Source: Streptomyces mesophilus (GTDB lineage Bacteria; Actinomycetota; Actinomycetes; Streptomycetales; Streptomycetaceae). Taken from it: a stretch of DNA of 64,000 bases. A model generated the notes under the pieces. That model had not been told where the DNA came from, ran no database searches, and was given only the letters and a program-made list of their open reading frames with translations. Below are positions 51,273 to 59,928 of this stretch, one piece after another (position 1 is the first letter of the stretch; each line of letters opens with the position of its first letter). The translations under genes and the position numbers were made by a program. The stretch spans positions 103,494 through 167,493 of the forward strand of contig NZ_JAAKZW010000004.1 of assembly GCF_011044995.1 (NCBI RefSeq). Direction: 5' to 3'.

Positions 51273-52463
51273 ATGGCAACCGACGACTTCAGCGCCGTAT
51301 CCCGGGCGCTCGCCACCGAAGCCGTGCACGCCGGCCGCGAGGACCTCGCCGGGCTCGGACTGCACGCCCCGCCGCTCGATCTGTCGACCACCTACCCCTC
51401 GTACGACAGCCGCGACGAAGCCGCCCGGATCGACGCCTTCGCGGCGACCGGCGCGCTCGACGACGGGCCGCCCGTGTACGCGCGCCTGAGCAATCCGACC
51501 GTTGCCCGTTTCGAGACCGCGCTCGCCAAGCTCGAAGGCACCGAGAGCGCCGTCTCCTTCGCCAGCGGGATGGCCGCGTTGACCGCCGTGCTCCTGGTGC
51601 GCGCGAGCCTCGGCCTGCGCCACGTCGTGGCCGTCCGCCCGCTGTACGGCTGCAGCGACCACCTCCTGAACGCCGGACTCCTCGGTACGGAGGTCACCTG
51701 GGTCGATCCGGCGGGCATCGCCGACGCGATCCGGCCCGACACCGGTCTTGTCCTCGTCGAGTCCCCGGCCAACCCCACGCTGCGCGAGCTCGATCTGCGG
51801 GCCATCGCCCACTCCTGCGGCTCGGTGCCGCTGCTCGCCGACAACACCTTCGCCACACCCGTGCTGCAGCGGCCGGTCGAGAGCGGGGCGCGCCTCGTGC
51901 TGCACAGCGCGACCAAGTACCTCGGCGGGCACGGCGATGTCATGGGCGGCATCGTGGCCTGCGACGAGGAGTTCGCGCGCAAGCTGCGGCAGGTGCGGTT
52001 CACGACCGGTGGGGTGCTGCACCCCTTCGCCGGCTATCTGCTGCTCCGGGGGCTTGCGACCCTTCCCGTACGGGTGCGGGCGGCGTCCGCCACTGCCGCG
52101 GAACTGGTCGCGCGGCTGTCCGCCGATCCGCGGATCAGTGCCGTGCACTATCCGCGGATCGGCGGGGCGATGGTGGCCTTCGAGACGGTGGGCGACCCGC
52201 ACGAGGTGATCGGCTCGGTACGGCTGATCACCCCTGCGGTCAGCCTCGGCAGCGTCGACACCCTCATCCAGCACCCGGCGTCCATCAGCCATCGGATCGT
52301 GGACGCCGGGGACCGCCGCTCGTCGGGTGTGAGCGACCGGCTGCTCCGGATGTCGGTCGGCCTGGAGGACGTCGAGGACCTGTGGGCCGATCTGGACCAG
52401 GCGCTCAGCGGTCCTCGGGGTCTGCGGGCGAGGGACGGACGGCGGACGGAAGCGGCGAGTTGA
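51273..52463 (+). CDS. Cys/Met-metabolism PLP-dependent lyase
   Basis: A 396-aa enzyme of the trans-sulfuration family (cystathionine gamma-synthase/lyase, methionine gamma-lyase). YARLSNPTVARFETALAKLEGTESAVSFASGMAA, LVLVESPANPTL, LLADNTFATP and HSATKYLGGHGDVMGG are family motifs; the Lys in SATKYLGG forms the PLP Schiff base. ITPAVSLGSVDTLIQHPA and GLEDVEDLWADLDQAL end the fold. A Met or cystathionine lyase is likely but the substrate cannot be fixed by eye. Its 3' end overlaps the convergent ACT-GNAT gene by 59 bp. Confidence 0.88.
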   Translation: MATDDFSAVSRALATEAVHAGREDLAGLGLHAPPLDLSTTYPSYDSRDEAARIDAFAATGALDDGPPVYARLSNPTVARFETALAKLEGTESAVSFASGMAALTAVLLVRASLGLRHVVAVRPLYGCSDHLLNAGLLGTEVTWVDPAGIADAIRPDTGLVLVESPANPTLRELDLRAIAHSCGSVPLLADNTFATPVLQRPVESGARLVLHSATKYLGGHGDVMGGIVACDEEFARKLRQVRFTTGGVLHPFAGYLLLRGLATLPVRVRAASATAAELVARLSADPRISAVHYPRIGGAMVAFETVGDPHEVIGSVRLITPAVSLGSVDTLIQHPASISHRIVDAGDRRSSGVSDRLLRMSVGLEDVEDLWADLDQALSGPRGLRARDGRRTEAAS

Positions 52464-53877
52464 CGGGGACGGCGTCGAGGCGTGCCGTGATCACCAGCGT
52501 GCCCTCCTCGATCTGGTAGTCGAGCGGCAGACCCAGGCCGCGCATCGCCGCGACCATGCCGGTGTTGGCGGCCCGGGTCACCGCGTACACGCTCGCGCAG
52601 CCGGCCTCGACCGCCATCGCGACCAGGCGGTCGAGGAGTTCGGCGCCGATGCCGCGGCGCTGCCAGTCGTCCTCGACGAGCAGCGCCACCTCGGTCTCGT
52701 CGCCGTCCCACAGCAGATGCCCGAGCGCGACCAGGCGGCCGGATGCGGTCTGCACGGCGAGGGTGCGTCCGTGGCGCGGGCCGAGCAGGTGGTTGAGGTA
52801 CTTGTCGGCGTCGCCGACCGGACCGTGGTAGCGCAGCCGCAGGGTGTCGGGGGAGCAGCGCTCGTGCATCGCCTTGGCCGCTCCGACGTCGGAGAGGTCC
52901 GCGCGGCGCACCGTGATCGCGTTGCCCTCGGGCAGCGTCAGTACGTCCTGGGCGCGCGGAATCCGCGGCCCGAGCCGGGCGTCCAGCTCCACGAGGGCCC
53001 GGGCGCGGGCGAACTCGGTGGGCGTGAACGGCAGATACGGCCGCTCGATCACGATCTCGCCGCCCTCACCGTCCTGCAGCCGCAGTACACAGTCGTCGAG
53101 ACGGCCCTCGACGGGCGAGTTCTGCGCGGTGCGGGCCCGGGACTTGGCGGGCACGGAGCGGATGGTGCACCGCCCGAGCAACTGCCTCAGCGCGAGCGGG
53201 AGTTCGGCGGCGTCCAGGGCCGTACGGGTCGCCAGGCCCAGGATGCGGGTGGGTGCGTCCACCAGGTCGTGGGTATCGGCCCGCTCGATCCAGGTGCCGG
53301 AGCCTCCGGCCGCCGCGACCGCGCGGGTGAGGTCGGCGGTGGGGAGGGACTGCGGGGCGCGCAGCAGGAATTCGTCGACCGTGCCCTGCGCGAGCGGATG
53401 CGTCTGCAGGCTCAGGATGTCCACCCGCAGCCCGGCGAGCGCGGCGCACAGCGCGGCCAGCGAACCCGGTGCGTCGCGCACGGTGGTCCGCATCCGCCAC
53501 AGGGTGGTCGGCAGCTCCAGGGGTGTGGCGTCGGTGTGCTCCTCGGCAAGGGCTGGTGCGGGCGGTGGCGGGGCCGGCGGTGCGTGGCTATGTCGTCGCG
53601 CCCACCAGGTGTGAAATACGGCTGTGGCCACCAGGGCCACGGCCGAGGCGATCAGCATGAACGGGCCGCGCGGCCCCTTGACCACGGTCTTCGCGATGGT
53701 GTCCGCGACCGCCACGGCGGTGAACAGCGCGGCGAGCTCGACGACATCACGACGCCAGTGATGGCGTGCGGTGCGCAGGGAGCGGTCGGCGCGGAGTTTG
53801 CCCCACCGTCGGGACGTGGGCTTGGTCCGGGTCCCGGGTGTGGACCGGGTGGTGGTCTCAGAAGTCACTTCCGTCAT
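52405..53877 (-). CDS. Membrane-associated ACT and GNAT domain protein
   Basis: A 490-aa protein. Two hydrophobic helices lie near residues 42-80 (VVELAALFTAVAVADTIAK and FMLIASAVALVATAVFHTWW). An ACT-like region follows (TVRDAPGSLAALCAALAGLRVDILSLQTHPL), then a C-terminal GNAT (about 330-480) with VEDDWQRRGIGAELLDRLVAMA and AAGCASVYAVTRAANTGMVAAMRGLG. ACT domains usually bind amino acids, so amino-acid-controlled acetylation is plausible. Start ATG 53877 is chosen over an upstream in-frame region without homology. Its 3' end overlaps the convergent PLP-lyase gene by 59 bp. Confidence 0.78.
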   Translation of the reverse strand: MTEVTSETTTRSTPGTRTKPTSRRWGKLRADRSLRTARHHWRRDVVELAALFTAVAVADTIAKTVVKGPRGPFMLIASAVALVATAVFHTWWARRHSHAPPAPPPPAPALAEEHTDATPLELPTTLWRMRTTVRDAPGSLAALCAALAGLRVDILSLQTHPLAQGTVDEFLLRAPQSLPTADLTRAVAAAGGSGTWIERADTHDLVDAPTRILGLATRTALDAAELPLALRQLLGRCTIRSVPAKSRARTAQNSPVEGRLDDCVLRLQDGEGGEIVIERPYLPFTPTEFARARALVELDARLGPRIPRAQDVLTLPEGNAITVRRADLSDVGAAKAMHERCSPDTLRLRYHGPVGDADKYLNHLLGPRHGRTLAVQTASGRLVALGHLLWDGDETEVALLVEDDWQRRGIGAELLDRLVAMAVEAGCASVYAVTRAANTGMVAAMRGLGLPLDYQIEEGTLVITARLDAVPVNSPLPSAVRPSPADPEDR

Positions 53878-54113
53878 GCCAGCACTCTGGACGATCGGTG
53901 TTGCGTGATCACGAACGCTTTGTGACTGAGCGGTTAAGTTCCCTTCTGCCCTTTTTGCGGTCAGATTGCTTCCGGGTTGCATCGGGAATCGCCCCAGGTC
54001 GGAGCGGCTGTGAACGGGGGCGGGGCGGGCGGCTGTCGGTCGGCCGGCGCACGGCTCCACCCGTTCTTGAGCCGCTCTCCATCGGCGCCGGGCCGTCCGC
54101 ACCGAGCCGCCCG

Positions 54114-56855
54114 CTATCCGCCCAACGCCCGGTGCAGGCGCCGGGCCTGGTTCTGCACGCGCGACGTGCCGGTCCGGCCCGCCCGCTCGGTCAGTTCCGG
54201 TATCTCGGCACGGGCACCGCAGCGTTCCGCGCAGTCGGCTCCGACTTCGAGGAAGTCGCCGAGTGCCTTGGCCGGAAGATTCTCCTGGGTGAGCAGCCCG
54301 GGCAGGGCGGAGCGGAGTATCGCCCAGACGGTGGCGTACGCACCCGTGCCGGCCCCCGCGCGCAACCCGTCCGCGAAACGGCCCGGCTTGATGAGCGTCA
54401 GCTCCGACAGCTCGGCGATGTCCGCTCCCAAGCGCTCGGGATCCAGCACGCCGCGGGCGGCCAGGACGAGCAGGGCGTCGACGGCTTCGAGGCGGTCCTG
54501 CGGCCGACGGGCGGCGAGCCCGTACGCCACCGAGAGGTGCACGGCCTGGCCCGCAGGGCCGGGTGCTTCGGCGAGGGCGGGCAGGTAGCCCTGCTGCGGC
54601 CCGAAGTTGTGGCAGGCCACACCCGACATGAAGTGCAGCAGCCGCGCGGCGACCAGCTCGGGCTGTGCGGGCAGCACGGCGAGCAGATGCCGGTAGTGCG
54701 TGACAGGGGAGTGATCGGGTTCTGCCGGAGTCACCGGACGCCCGAGGCGAGCGAGGGGCCCGCTGAAGCGCTCACGCAGCCCGGGCAGCTCCCCGAGGTC
54801 GACCAGCACCGTGCGGGCGCGGTAGACCTCGCGGTGCTCGCGGTGCGACGCCGGCGCCGGCAGCGATCCCTCGCGCAGATGCTGGGCCAGGCGTGTTCCG
54901 TGGGAGGTGCCGAGGGCATCGGCCCGGGCGGCCAGGGCACTCAACTGCGCATCTCCCGCAGGGCCGTCAGGTCCCGAGGGGACGCCGGCACCCGTGGCGC
55001 CGTCGATGCCTGAAGGGCCCTCGAACCGAACGCGCAGCAGCGCCTGACCGAAGTCCATCTCGCCGACACGGGCCCCGAACCGCGTGTACTCCTCCAGGCG
55101 TTCGACAAGGATCGCCGCCTCGATGGCGCCGGAGCTGTCCGTCGGTGGCGCGAGAAGGAACGGGCTGGGGTCCGAGTGGATCCGATGAGCCGCCTCCCAG
55201 CAGCGCGCATCGTGGACAGCGGCCGGCCCGCCCCGCGTGGCCGAGGCTCCGGACGAAGTGTGCTGGGCCCTGCGGTGCAGCACCTCCATGCGCAGCCGGC
55301 CGAGAACTGCCGCGACGACGATCTCGATACCGCTCGCGAGGAAGTGAAAGGAGTCCTGGCGCTCGATCCATGAGCCGATGTGCTCCCACCAGCGCCGGCC
55401 CTCGACCACCGGACGCAGTGCGTCGGTCAGCGCCGCGCGGTCGCGTGCGGCCTGCCGCATCAGCCCGTCCAGGGCCCGCTCGAACGTGACGAGGTCATTG
55501 GGCGCCCCTGCCAGGAGCACGCTGACGTCCTCCGCCACCTCGGCAGGTGTCGCCCCGGCCGGGCTCACCGGCGTCCACTCGGGCGCAGGAGGCAGGAACT
55601 CCTCGTACGCGTAAGGGAGTTCGTCCCCCTCACCGATCGCCTGCCCCAAGATCTCCGCAGCGCCGCCCCGCAGCCCCGGCGTGAGCAACTCCGCCGCCGT
55701 CGCCAGCTCGGCGAGCTGCATCCGGTCGAGCGCCTCGGTGTGCCGGCCCACCAGCTTCAGCGCCCGCTCCTGGGCGTCGGTGTCCGGATGCGCGAACGCC
55801 TCCGCCACCGCCGGCAGCAGCTCCCCGGCTGCCGTGGGCCGGGCCTTGAGTACCTTGCCGAGCAGCACCAACTGCGCCCGCACCAGCTTCTTCTCCGTAC
55901 GGAACAGCATCGCGCGCGACACGTCCGCCAGCCGCCCGTCGGACAGGCCGCCGTCGAGGGCCAAGGCCCCGAGCACGGACTGCGCGTGTGCGGCGACCGG
56001 TGAGCTCGCATCGGCGGCAAGGGCGGTCCAGTCCGCGAGATGGGCGAGCTGCTCCGCACGCGTCGGGGCCAGCTCTTCGAGCAGCCGCAGGAACATCCGC
56101 TCGTCCATCTGACGCCCGCCGCGCAGCAGTCGGGCCAGACTGGAGGCGATCATGGTGGGCCGGTCGAGGACGCCGTCCCGGGTGAGCAGAGCCAGCGCTT
56201 CGGGCCAGGTGTTCTGGCCCGGCTCGCCGGGGAAGGTGAACTGGGCGTAGCTGCCAACGTCCGGCGTCACGAAGAACGCGGCCATGAGCCGGGTGAGATC
56301 CGGATCGTGGCGAAGCCGGGTGAGCAGGGACCCCTTCCGGCTGCGGAAGTGCGAGAACATCCAGCCGTGCACATAGCTCTCGGTCGTCGGGGCCGCACAG
56401 CCCGACCTTCCGACGAGTCCGGCCATCAAGTCATAGGGGATCCCGGCCGACCGGGGCCGCTCGGCCAGCCGGTGTGCCACGTCGGCCAGCCACGCGGGGT
56501 CGCGCTCGGCCAGGACGTCGAGGAGCAGCGCGTGCGGAGGTTCCGTCCACAAGGTGTCCCGTGACGCGAGCCAGGCAGCGGCCGCGGCGGCACCGGTCTG
56601 GCAGCCCGCTCCGGCCACGGCGAGTGCCCGCGTGCGCTCACGGTTCTGCCAGTTCCACACGCCGCGGTTGGCCGACCTCAGCTTCTTCAGCAGGCCCATG
56701 CAGGAGCGCCGTTCCGCCAGGTCGAGCTTGACGACGTACTGCGCCGCGAGCTCGGCCTTGCCCTGCTGAATCGCCTCGTACACGTCGAGCACGCCGGGCC
56801 CGGCCTCGGCGAGCGCCGCGTCCACGGCCCCACCGGTCAACAGTCTGATGGTCAT
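54114..56855 (-). CDS. DUF6493-type large helical repeat protein
   Basis: A 913-aa protein of almost entirely alpha-helical, Leu/Ala/Arg-rich composition with HEAT/ARM-like periodicity (for example RAEQLAHLADWTALAADASSPVAAHAQSVLGALALDG and FAHPDTDAQERALKLVGRHTEAL). It corresponds to the DUF6493 family. No catalytic motif is visible. Its ATG overlaps the stop of the SWIM-domain gene (56852-56855), so the two proteins are made together and probably form a complex. Such pairs recur in actinobacteria but their function is unknown to me. Confidence 0.7.
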   Translation of the reverse strand: MTIRLLTGGAVDAALAEAGPGVLDVYEAIQQGKAELAAQYVVKLDLAERRSCMGLLKKLRSANRGVWNWQNRERTRALAVAGAGCQTGAAAAAAWLASRDTLWTEPPHALLLDVLAERDPAWLADVAHRLAERPRSAGIPYDLMAGLVGRSGCAAPTTESYVHGWMFSHFRSRKGSLLTRLRHDPDLTRLMAAFFVTPDVGSYAQFTFPGEPGQNTWPEALALLTRDGVLDRPTMIASSLARLLRGGRQMDERMFLRLLEELAPTRAEQLAHLADWTALAADASSPVAAHAQSVLGALALDGGLSDGRLADVSRAMLFRTEKKLVRAQLVLLGKVLKARPTAAGELLPAVAEAFAHPDTDAQERALKLVGRHTEALDRMQLAELATAAELLTPGLRGGAAEILGQAIGEGDELPYAYEEFLPPAPEWTPVSPAGATPAEVAEDVSVLLAGAPNDLVTFERALDGLMRQAARDRAALTDALRPVVEGRRWWEHIGSWIERQDSFHFLASGIEIVVAAVLGRLRMEVLHRRAQHTSSGASATRGGPAAVHDARCWEAAHRIHSDPSPFLLAPPTDSSGAIEAAILVERLEEYTRFGARVGEMDFGQALLRVRFEGPSGIDGATGAGVPSGPDGPAGDAQLSALAARADALGTSHGTRLAQHLREGSLPAPASHREHREVYRARTVLVDLGELPGLRERFSGPLARLGRPVTPAEPDHSPVTHYRHLLAVLPAQPELVAARLLHFMSGVACHNFGPQQGYLPALAEAPGPAGQAVHLSVAYGLAARRPQDRLEAVDALLVLAARGVLDPERLGADIAELSELTLIKPGRFADGLRAGAGTGAYATVWAILRSALPGLLTQENLPAKALGDFLEVGADCAERCGARAEIPELTERAGRTGTSRVQNQARRLHRALGG

Positions 56856-58273
56856 CGCACATCCCCCTCGGTCACCGGCGTACGCGGCTCAACGGACGCA
56901 CCGGCCACGCCGGTCTCACCCCGCCGCACCAGCCGCACCGCGAGCGCATGCTTGCACGGTCCGCGCCCGCCCCTGTACTGGGCCCACCACAGACACGTAC
57001 AGGTCAGCACGCCACCCTCCGCGCGGACCCGATGCACATGCCCGTCCTCGGCCCGCACCGTGGCCATCTGTCCGTCCAGCGTGACCGCGTGGCGGGCCAC
57101 CAGGGCACGCGCGTCCTTCAGCCGTGGGTTGTGCCGCTCCACCCGGTCGCTGTCATACGGCAGTTCGCGATGGAAGTACGCCGCCTCCGCCGCGTCGTAC
57201 CCCACCCGGCCCGACGTGCCCAAATGCACGAGCGCCGCCCGCACCCGCTCCACGGAGAGCCCGGCGGACGCGGCCAGTTCGGCGAGGTCGATCCGGGGCT
57301 CCCAGGCGAGCAGCACCGAGATCAGCTCCGCGTCCTCGGCCGCTTCGGCCCCCGCGAGCGCATCCAGCACACCGCCTTCGCCCGAGAATCCGCGGGCCGC
57401 ATCGGGGGAGAGGGTGAGGGTGAGCCGCATCCCCGGCAGCACGGCCTCCCACGCTCCGGCCAGCGGTGACGCGTCCGTGGCGGCCGGTCCGTACACCCGG
57501 AGCGCCGTGGCATGGCGCAGCACCCGTTGCAGCGCGGAAAGCCGCTCGGGTCCCGGCAGGCACACCGCGCCGGGCACCGGACGGGTGGTCGGCCGTAGTC
57601 CCCGTCCCGCCGGCACCACCCACATCGCCCCTCGGGAGGCGCCCCGTGCGCCCGCACGCGGCAGACCGCGCAGGAAGCGCACCGCCTCCGCGGCCGGCAA
57701 CTCGGCGCGCAACTCGAAGCCGGCGGCCACCACCTGGGCCTCAGCGAAGCCGCGCAGCCAGCGGTCGGGCAGCGGCACCTTCTTCTCGATCACCGCACCG
57801 TCCACGGTGGTGACCGCCAACTCCTCCGGGCCGACCCGCAGATGGAGCGGATCGTCCGAGCCGACCCGCGACAACGCCTCCCTGAGCGGATGGTTGACGT
57901 CCACATTGGTTGTACCGTGCCCGACCTCGCCCCCGTCCAGGCCCTCACTCAGGATGTCGAGGCGGGCCAGCACACCACCGCACCCGGAGAAGGACTCGAA
58001 CCGCAAGCGGTCACCGCTGCCCGTCACCACCGGGTCGTAGGACGCGGGCCGCTGCGGCTGCCAATACCGCGCGGCCGCCACATCGGCCACGGCGAGGAGC
58101 GCCGCGGCGGCTGTCCGCGGCTCGGTCACGAACCCCGAGAAGAACCGCGGATGGTCCACCCGCCCCGCGGGAGTGGCCCCGCGCGAGGTCTCGAGTCCGA
58201 GCCGCTGTCCCAGCGGTCCCGACTCCAGCGCGGAGGGTCGGTGATAGGCCACGGCCTGCAGTGATCGCGTCAT
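56852..58273 (-). CDS. SWIM zinc-finger family protein
   Basis: A 473-aa protein. Near the C-terminus, TCTCLWWAQYRGGRGPCKHALAV has the CxC-x(n)-CxH SWIM motif, a zinc finger used for protein or DNA contacts. The larger N-terminal part contains a beta-rich domain and helical segments (LVSERLSR-like ERLSALQRVLRHATALRV). The start is ATG 58273 (MTRSLQAVAYHRPS); the first in-frame Met at 58303 adds a non-conserved ten residues. It is the first gene of a two-gene operon with the DUF6493 gene. Function unknown. Confidence 0.82.
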   Translation of the reverse strand: MTRSLQAVAYHRPSALESGPLGQRLGLETSRGATPAGRVDHPRFFSGFVTEPRTAAAALLAVADVAAARYWQPQRPASYDPVVTGSGDRLRFESFSGCGGVLARLDILSEGLDGGEVGHGTTNVDVNHPLREALSRVGSDDPLHLRVGPEELAVTTVDGAVIEKKVPLPDRWLRGFAEAQVVAAGFELRAELPAAEAVRFLRGLPRAGARGASRGAMWVVPAGRGLRPTTRPVPGAVCLPGPERLSALQRVLRHATALRVYGPAATDASPLAGAWEAVLPGMRLTLTLSPDAARGFSGEGGVLDALAGAEAAEDAELISVLLAWEPRIDLAELAASAGLSVERVRAALVHLGTSGRVGYDAAEAAYFHRELPYDSDRVERHNPRLKDARALVARHAVTLDGQMATVRAEDGHVHRVRAEGGVLTCTCLWWAQYRGGRGPCKHALAVRLVRRGETGVAGASVEPRTPVTEGDVR

Positions 58274-58350
58274 GCAAAAGACCGTAGACGGCGCCACTGA
58301 CAACGGCCGTGGGCATCAACAATCCGCAGGTCAGGACGGGTTGAGGCCGC

Positions 58351-59928
58351 TCACTGCCCGACCCGGCCCGGCTGCAGCACCTTCGTGAACAGCACGGCCC
58401 CGGTGTCCTCCCGCAGCCGCACCGTCAACTCCCCGCTGCCACCGTCGATGTCCACCTCACCGAAGTACTGCGGCGACTCGGCCGGCGACACATTGGCGCG
58501 CGTCGGCGCCTTCACGAAGGACTGCTCGGGCCCGAACGTGCCGTCCAGCTTCACCGCCGGGAACCCGCCCGCTGCCAACGGCCCGGACACGAACTCCCAG
58601 AACGGGGCGAAGTCCTTGAACGCCGCCCGAGACGGGTCGTAGTGCTGCGCGGAGGTGTAGTGGACGTCGGCGGTCAGCCACAGGGTGCCGGTGATCCGCT
58701 GGTGCTTGATGTACCGCAGCAGCTCCGCGATCTGCAGCTCGCGCCCCAGCGGCGCACCCGGGTCGCCCTGCGCGACCGCCTCGAAGTTCACCGCACCGTC
58801 CGCCACGACCAGGCCGAGCGGCATGTCGGAGGCGATCACCTTCCACACCGCGCGCGAACGCGACAACTCCCGCTTCAGCCAGGCGAGCTGCTCGGCACCG
58901 AGGATGCCCACCGGGTCGTCGGTCTGCCGGTTCGGGGAGTTCGCGTTGCGATACGTGCGCATGTCCAGGACGAACACATCGAGCAGCGGACCGTGGCGCA
59001 CCACCCGGTGCACCCGCCCCTCGTCGCGCCCGCCGGGCAGGGTGCTGATCGGGAAGTACTCGCCGAAGGCCTGCCGGGCCCGGGCGGCGAGCACGTCGAC
59101 GTTCTTCTCCGTATAGCGGACGTCGTCCAGGGTCTGGCCCGGGTACCAGTTGTTGCGGACCTCGTGGTCGTCCCACTGGACGATCGAGGGGACCTCGGCG
59201 TTGAAGCGGCGCAGGTTCTCGTCGAGCAGGTTGTAGCGGAACGTGCCGCGGAACTCGGCCAGCGTCTCGGCGACCTTCGCCTTCTCCTCGGTCGTCACGT
59301 TCCGCCAGATCCGCCCGTCCGGCAGCGTCACCGTCGGCTGCAGCGGCCCGTCCGCGTACACCGTGTCGCCGCTGCACAGGAAGAAATCGGGGTGTCTGCG
59401 GCGCATTTCCTCGAAGACCCGGTAGCCACCGAGTTCCGGGTTGATGCCCCAGCCCTGGCCCGCGATGTCACCGGACCACACGAAGCGCACATCCTGGTGC
59501 CGCCGCTCGGGCGCGGTGCGGAACGTGCCGGTGATCGGACGTCCGGTACGCCGGGGGTCCTCGGGATCGGCCAGCGTCACGCGGTAGTGGATCTGCTCAC
59601 CCGCGGGCAGCCCCCGCAGCCGCGTCGTTCCCGTGAAGTCGCTGCCCGGACCGAGCAGTGGGCCGTGCCAAGTGTGCGTACGGCGGAACGATTCGCTCGC
59701 GGAGGTCTCCACGATCATCCGGGCCGGCCGGTCGGAGCGCACCCACACCAGACCGGAGTGCGCGTCCACGTCCCCGGTCTGCACACCCCACTCGGCGCGC
59801 GGACGCCCCGACAGGGCGAGCGCCGGAGCGGCGCCGACCGCGGGCAGTGCCAGCGCGGCGGACGCGGCGAGCGAACCGCGCAGCACGGAGCGGCGGCCGG
59901 GAACGGAGCCCTGCTGACCTGATGACAT
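58351..59928 (-). CDS. phoD: PhoD-type alkaline phosphatase/phosphodiesterase
   Basis: A 525-aa exported enzyme. GRRSVLRGSLAASAALALP is a Tat signal (RR). An N-terminal fibronectin-like domain (VQTGDVDAHSGLVWVRSDRPARM) leads to the metallophosphoesterase: SGDIAGQGWG, FFLCSGDTVYADGP, VQWDDHEVRNNW, and TADVHYTSA provide the metal ligands. PhoD enzymes hydrolyse phosphodiesters such as teichoic acid or extracellular nucleic acids under phosphate limitation. AGGAGGC precedes ATG 59928. A TnpB gene ends 82 bp upstream of it, so the promoter may be altered. Confidence 0.9.
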   Translation of the reverse strand: MSSGQQGSVPGRRSVLRGSLAASAALALPAVGAAPALALSGRPRAEWGVQTGDVDAHSGLVWVRSDRPARMIVETSASESFRRTHTWHGPLLGPGSDFTGTTRLRGLPAGEQIHYRVTLADPEDPRRTGRPITGTFRTAPERRHQDVRFVWSGDIAGQGWGINPELGGYRVFEEMRRRHPDFFLCSGDTVYADGPLQPTVTLPDGRIWRNVTTEEKAKVAETLAEFRGTFRYNLLDENLRRFNAEVPSIVQWDDHEVRNNWYPGQTLDDVRYTEKNVDVLAARARQAFGEYFPISTLPGGRDEGRVHRVVRHGPLLDVFVLDMRTYRNANSPNRQTDDPVGILGAEQLAWLKRELSRSRAVWKVIASDMPLGLVVADGAVNFEAVAQGDPGAPLGRELQIAELLRYIKHQRITGTLWLTADVHYTSAQHYDPSRAAFKDFAPFWEFVSGPLAAGGFPAVKLDGTFGPEQSFVKAPTRANVSPAESPQYFGEVDIDGGSGELTVRLREDTGAVLFTKVLQPGRVGQ

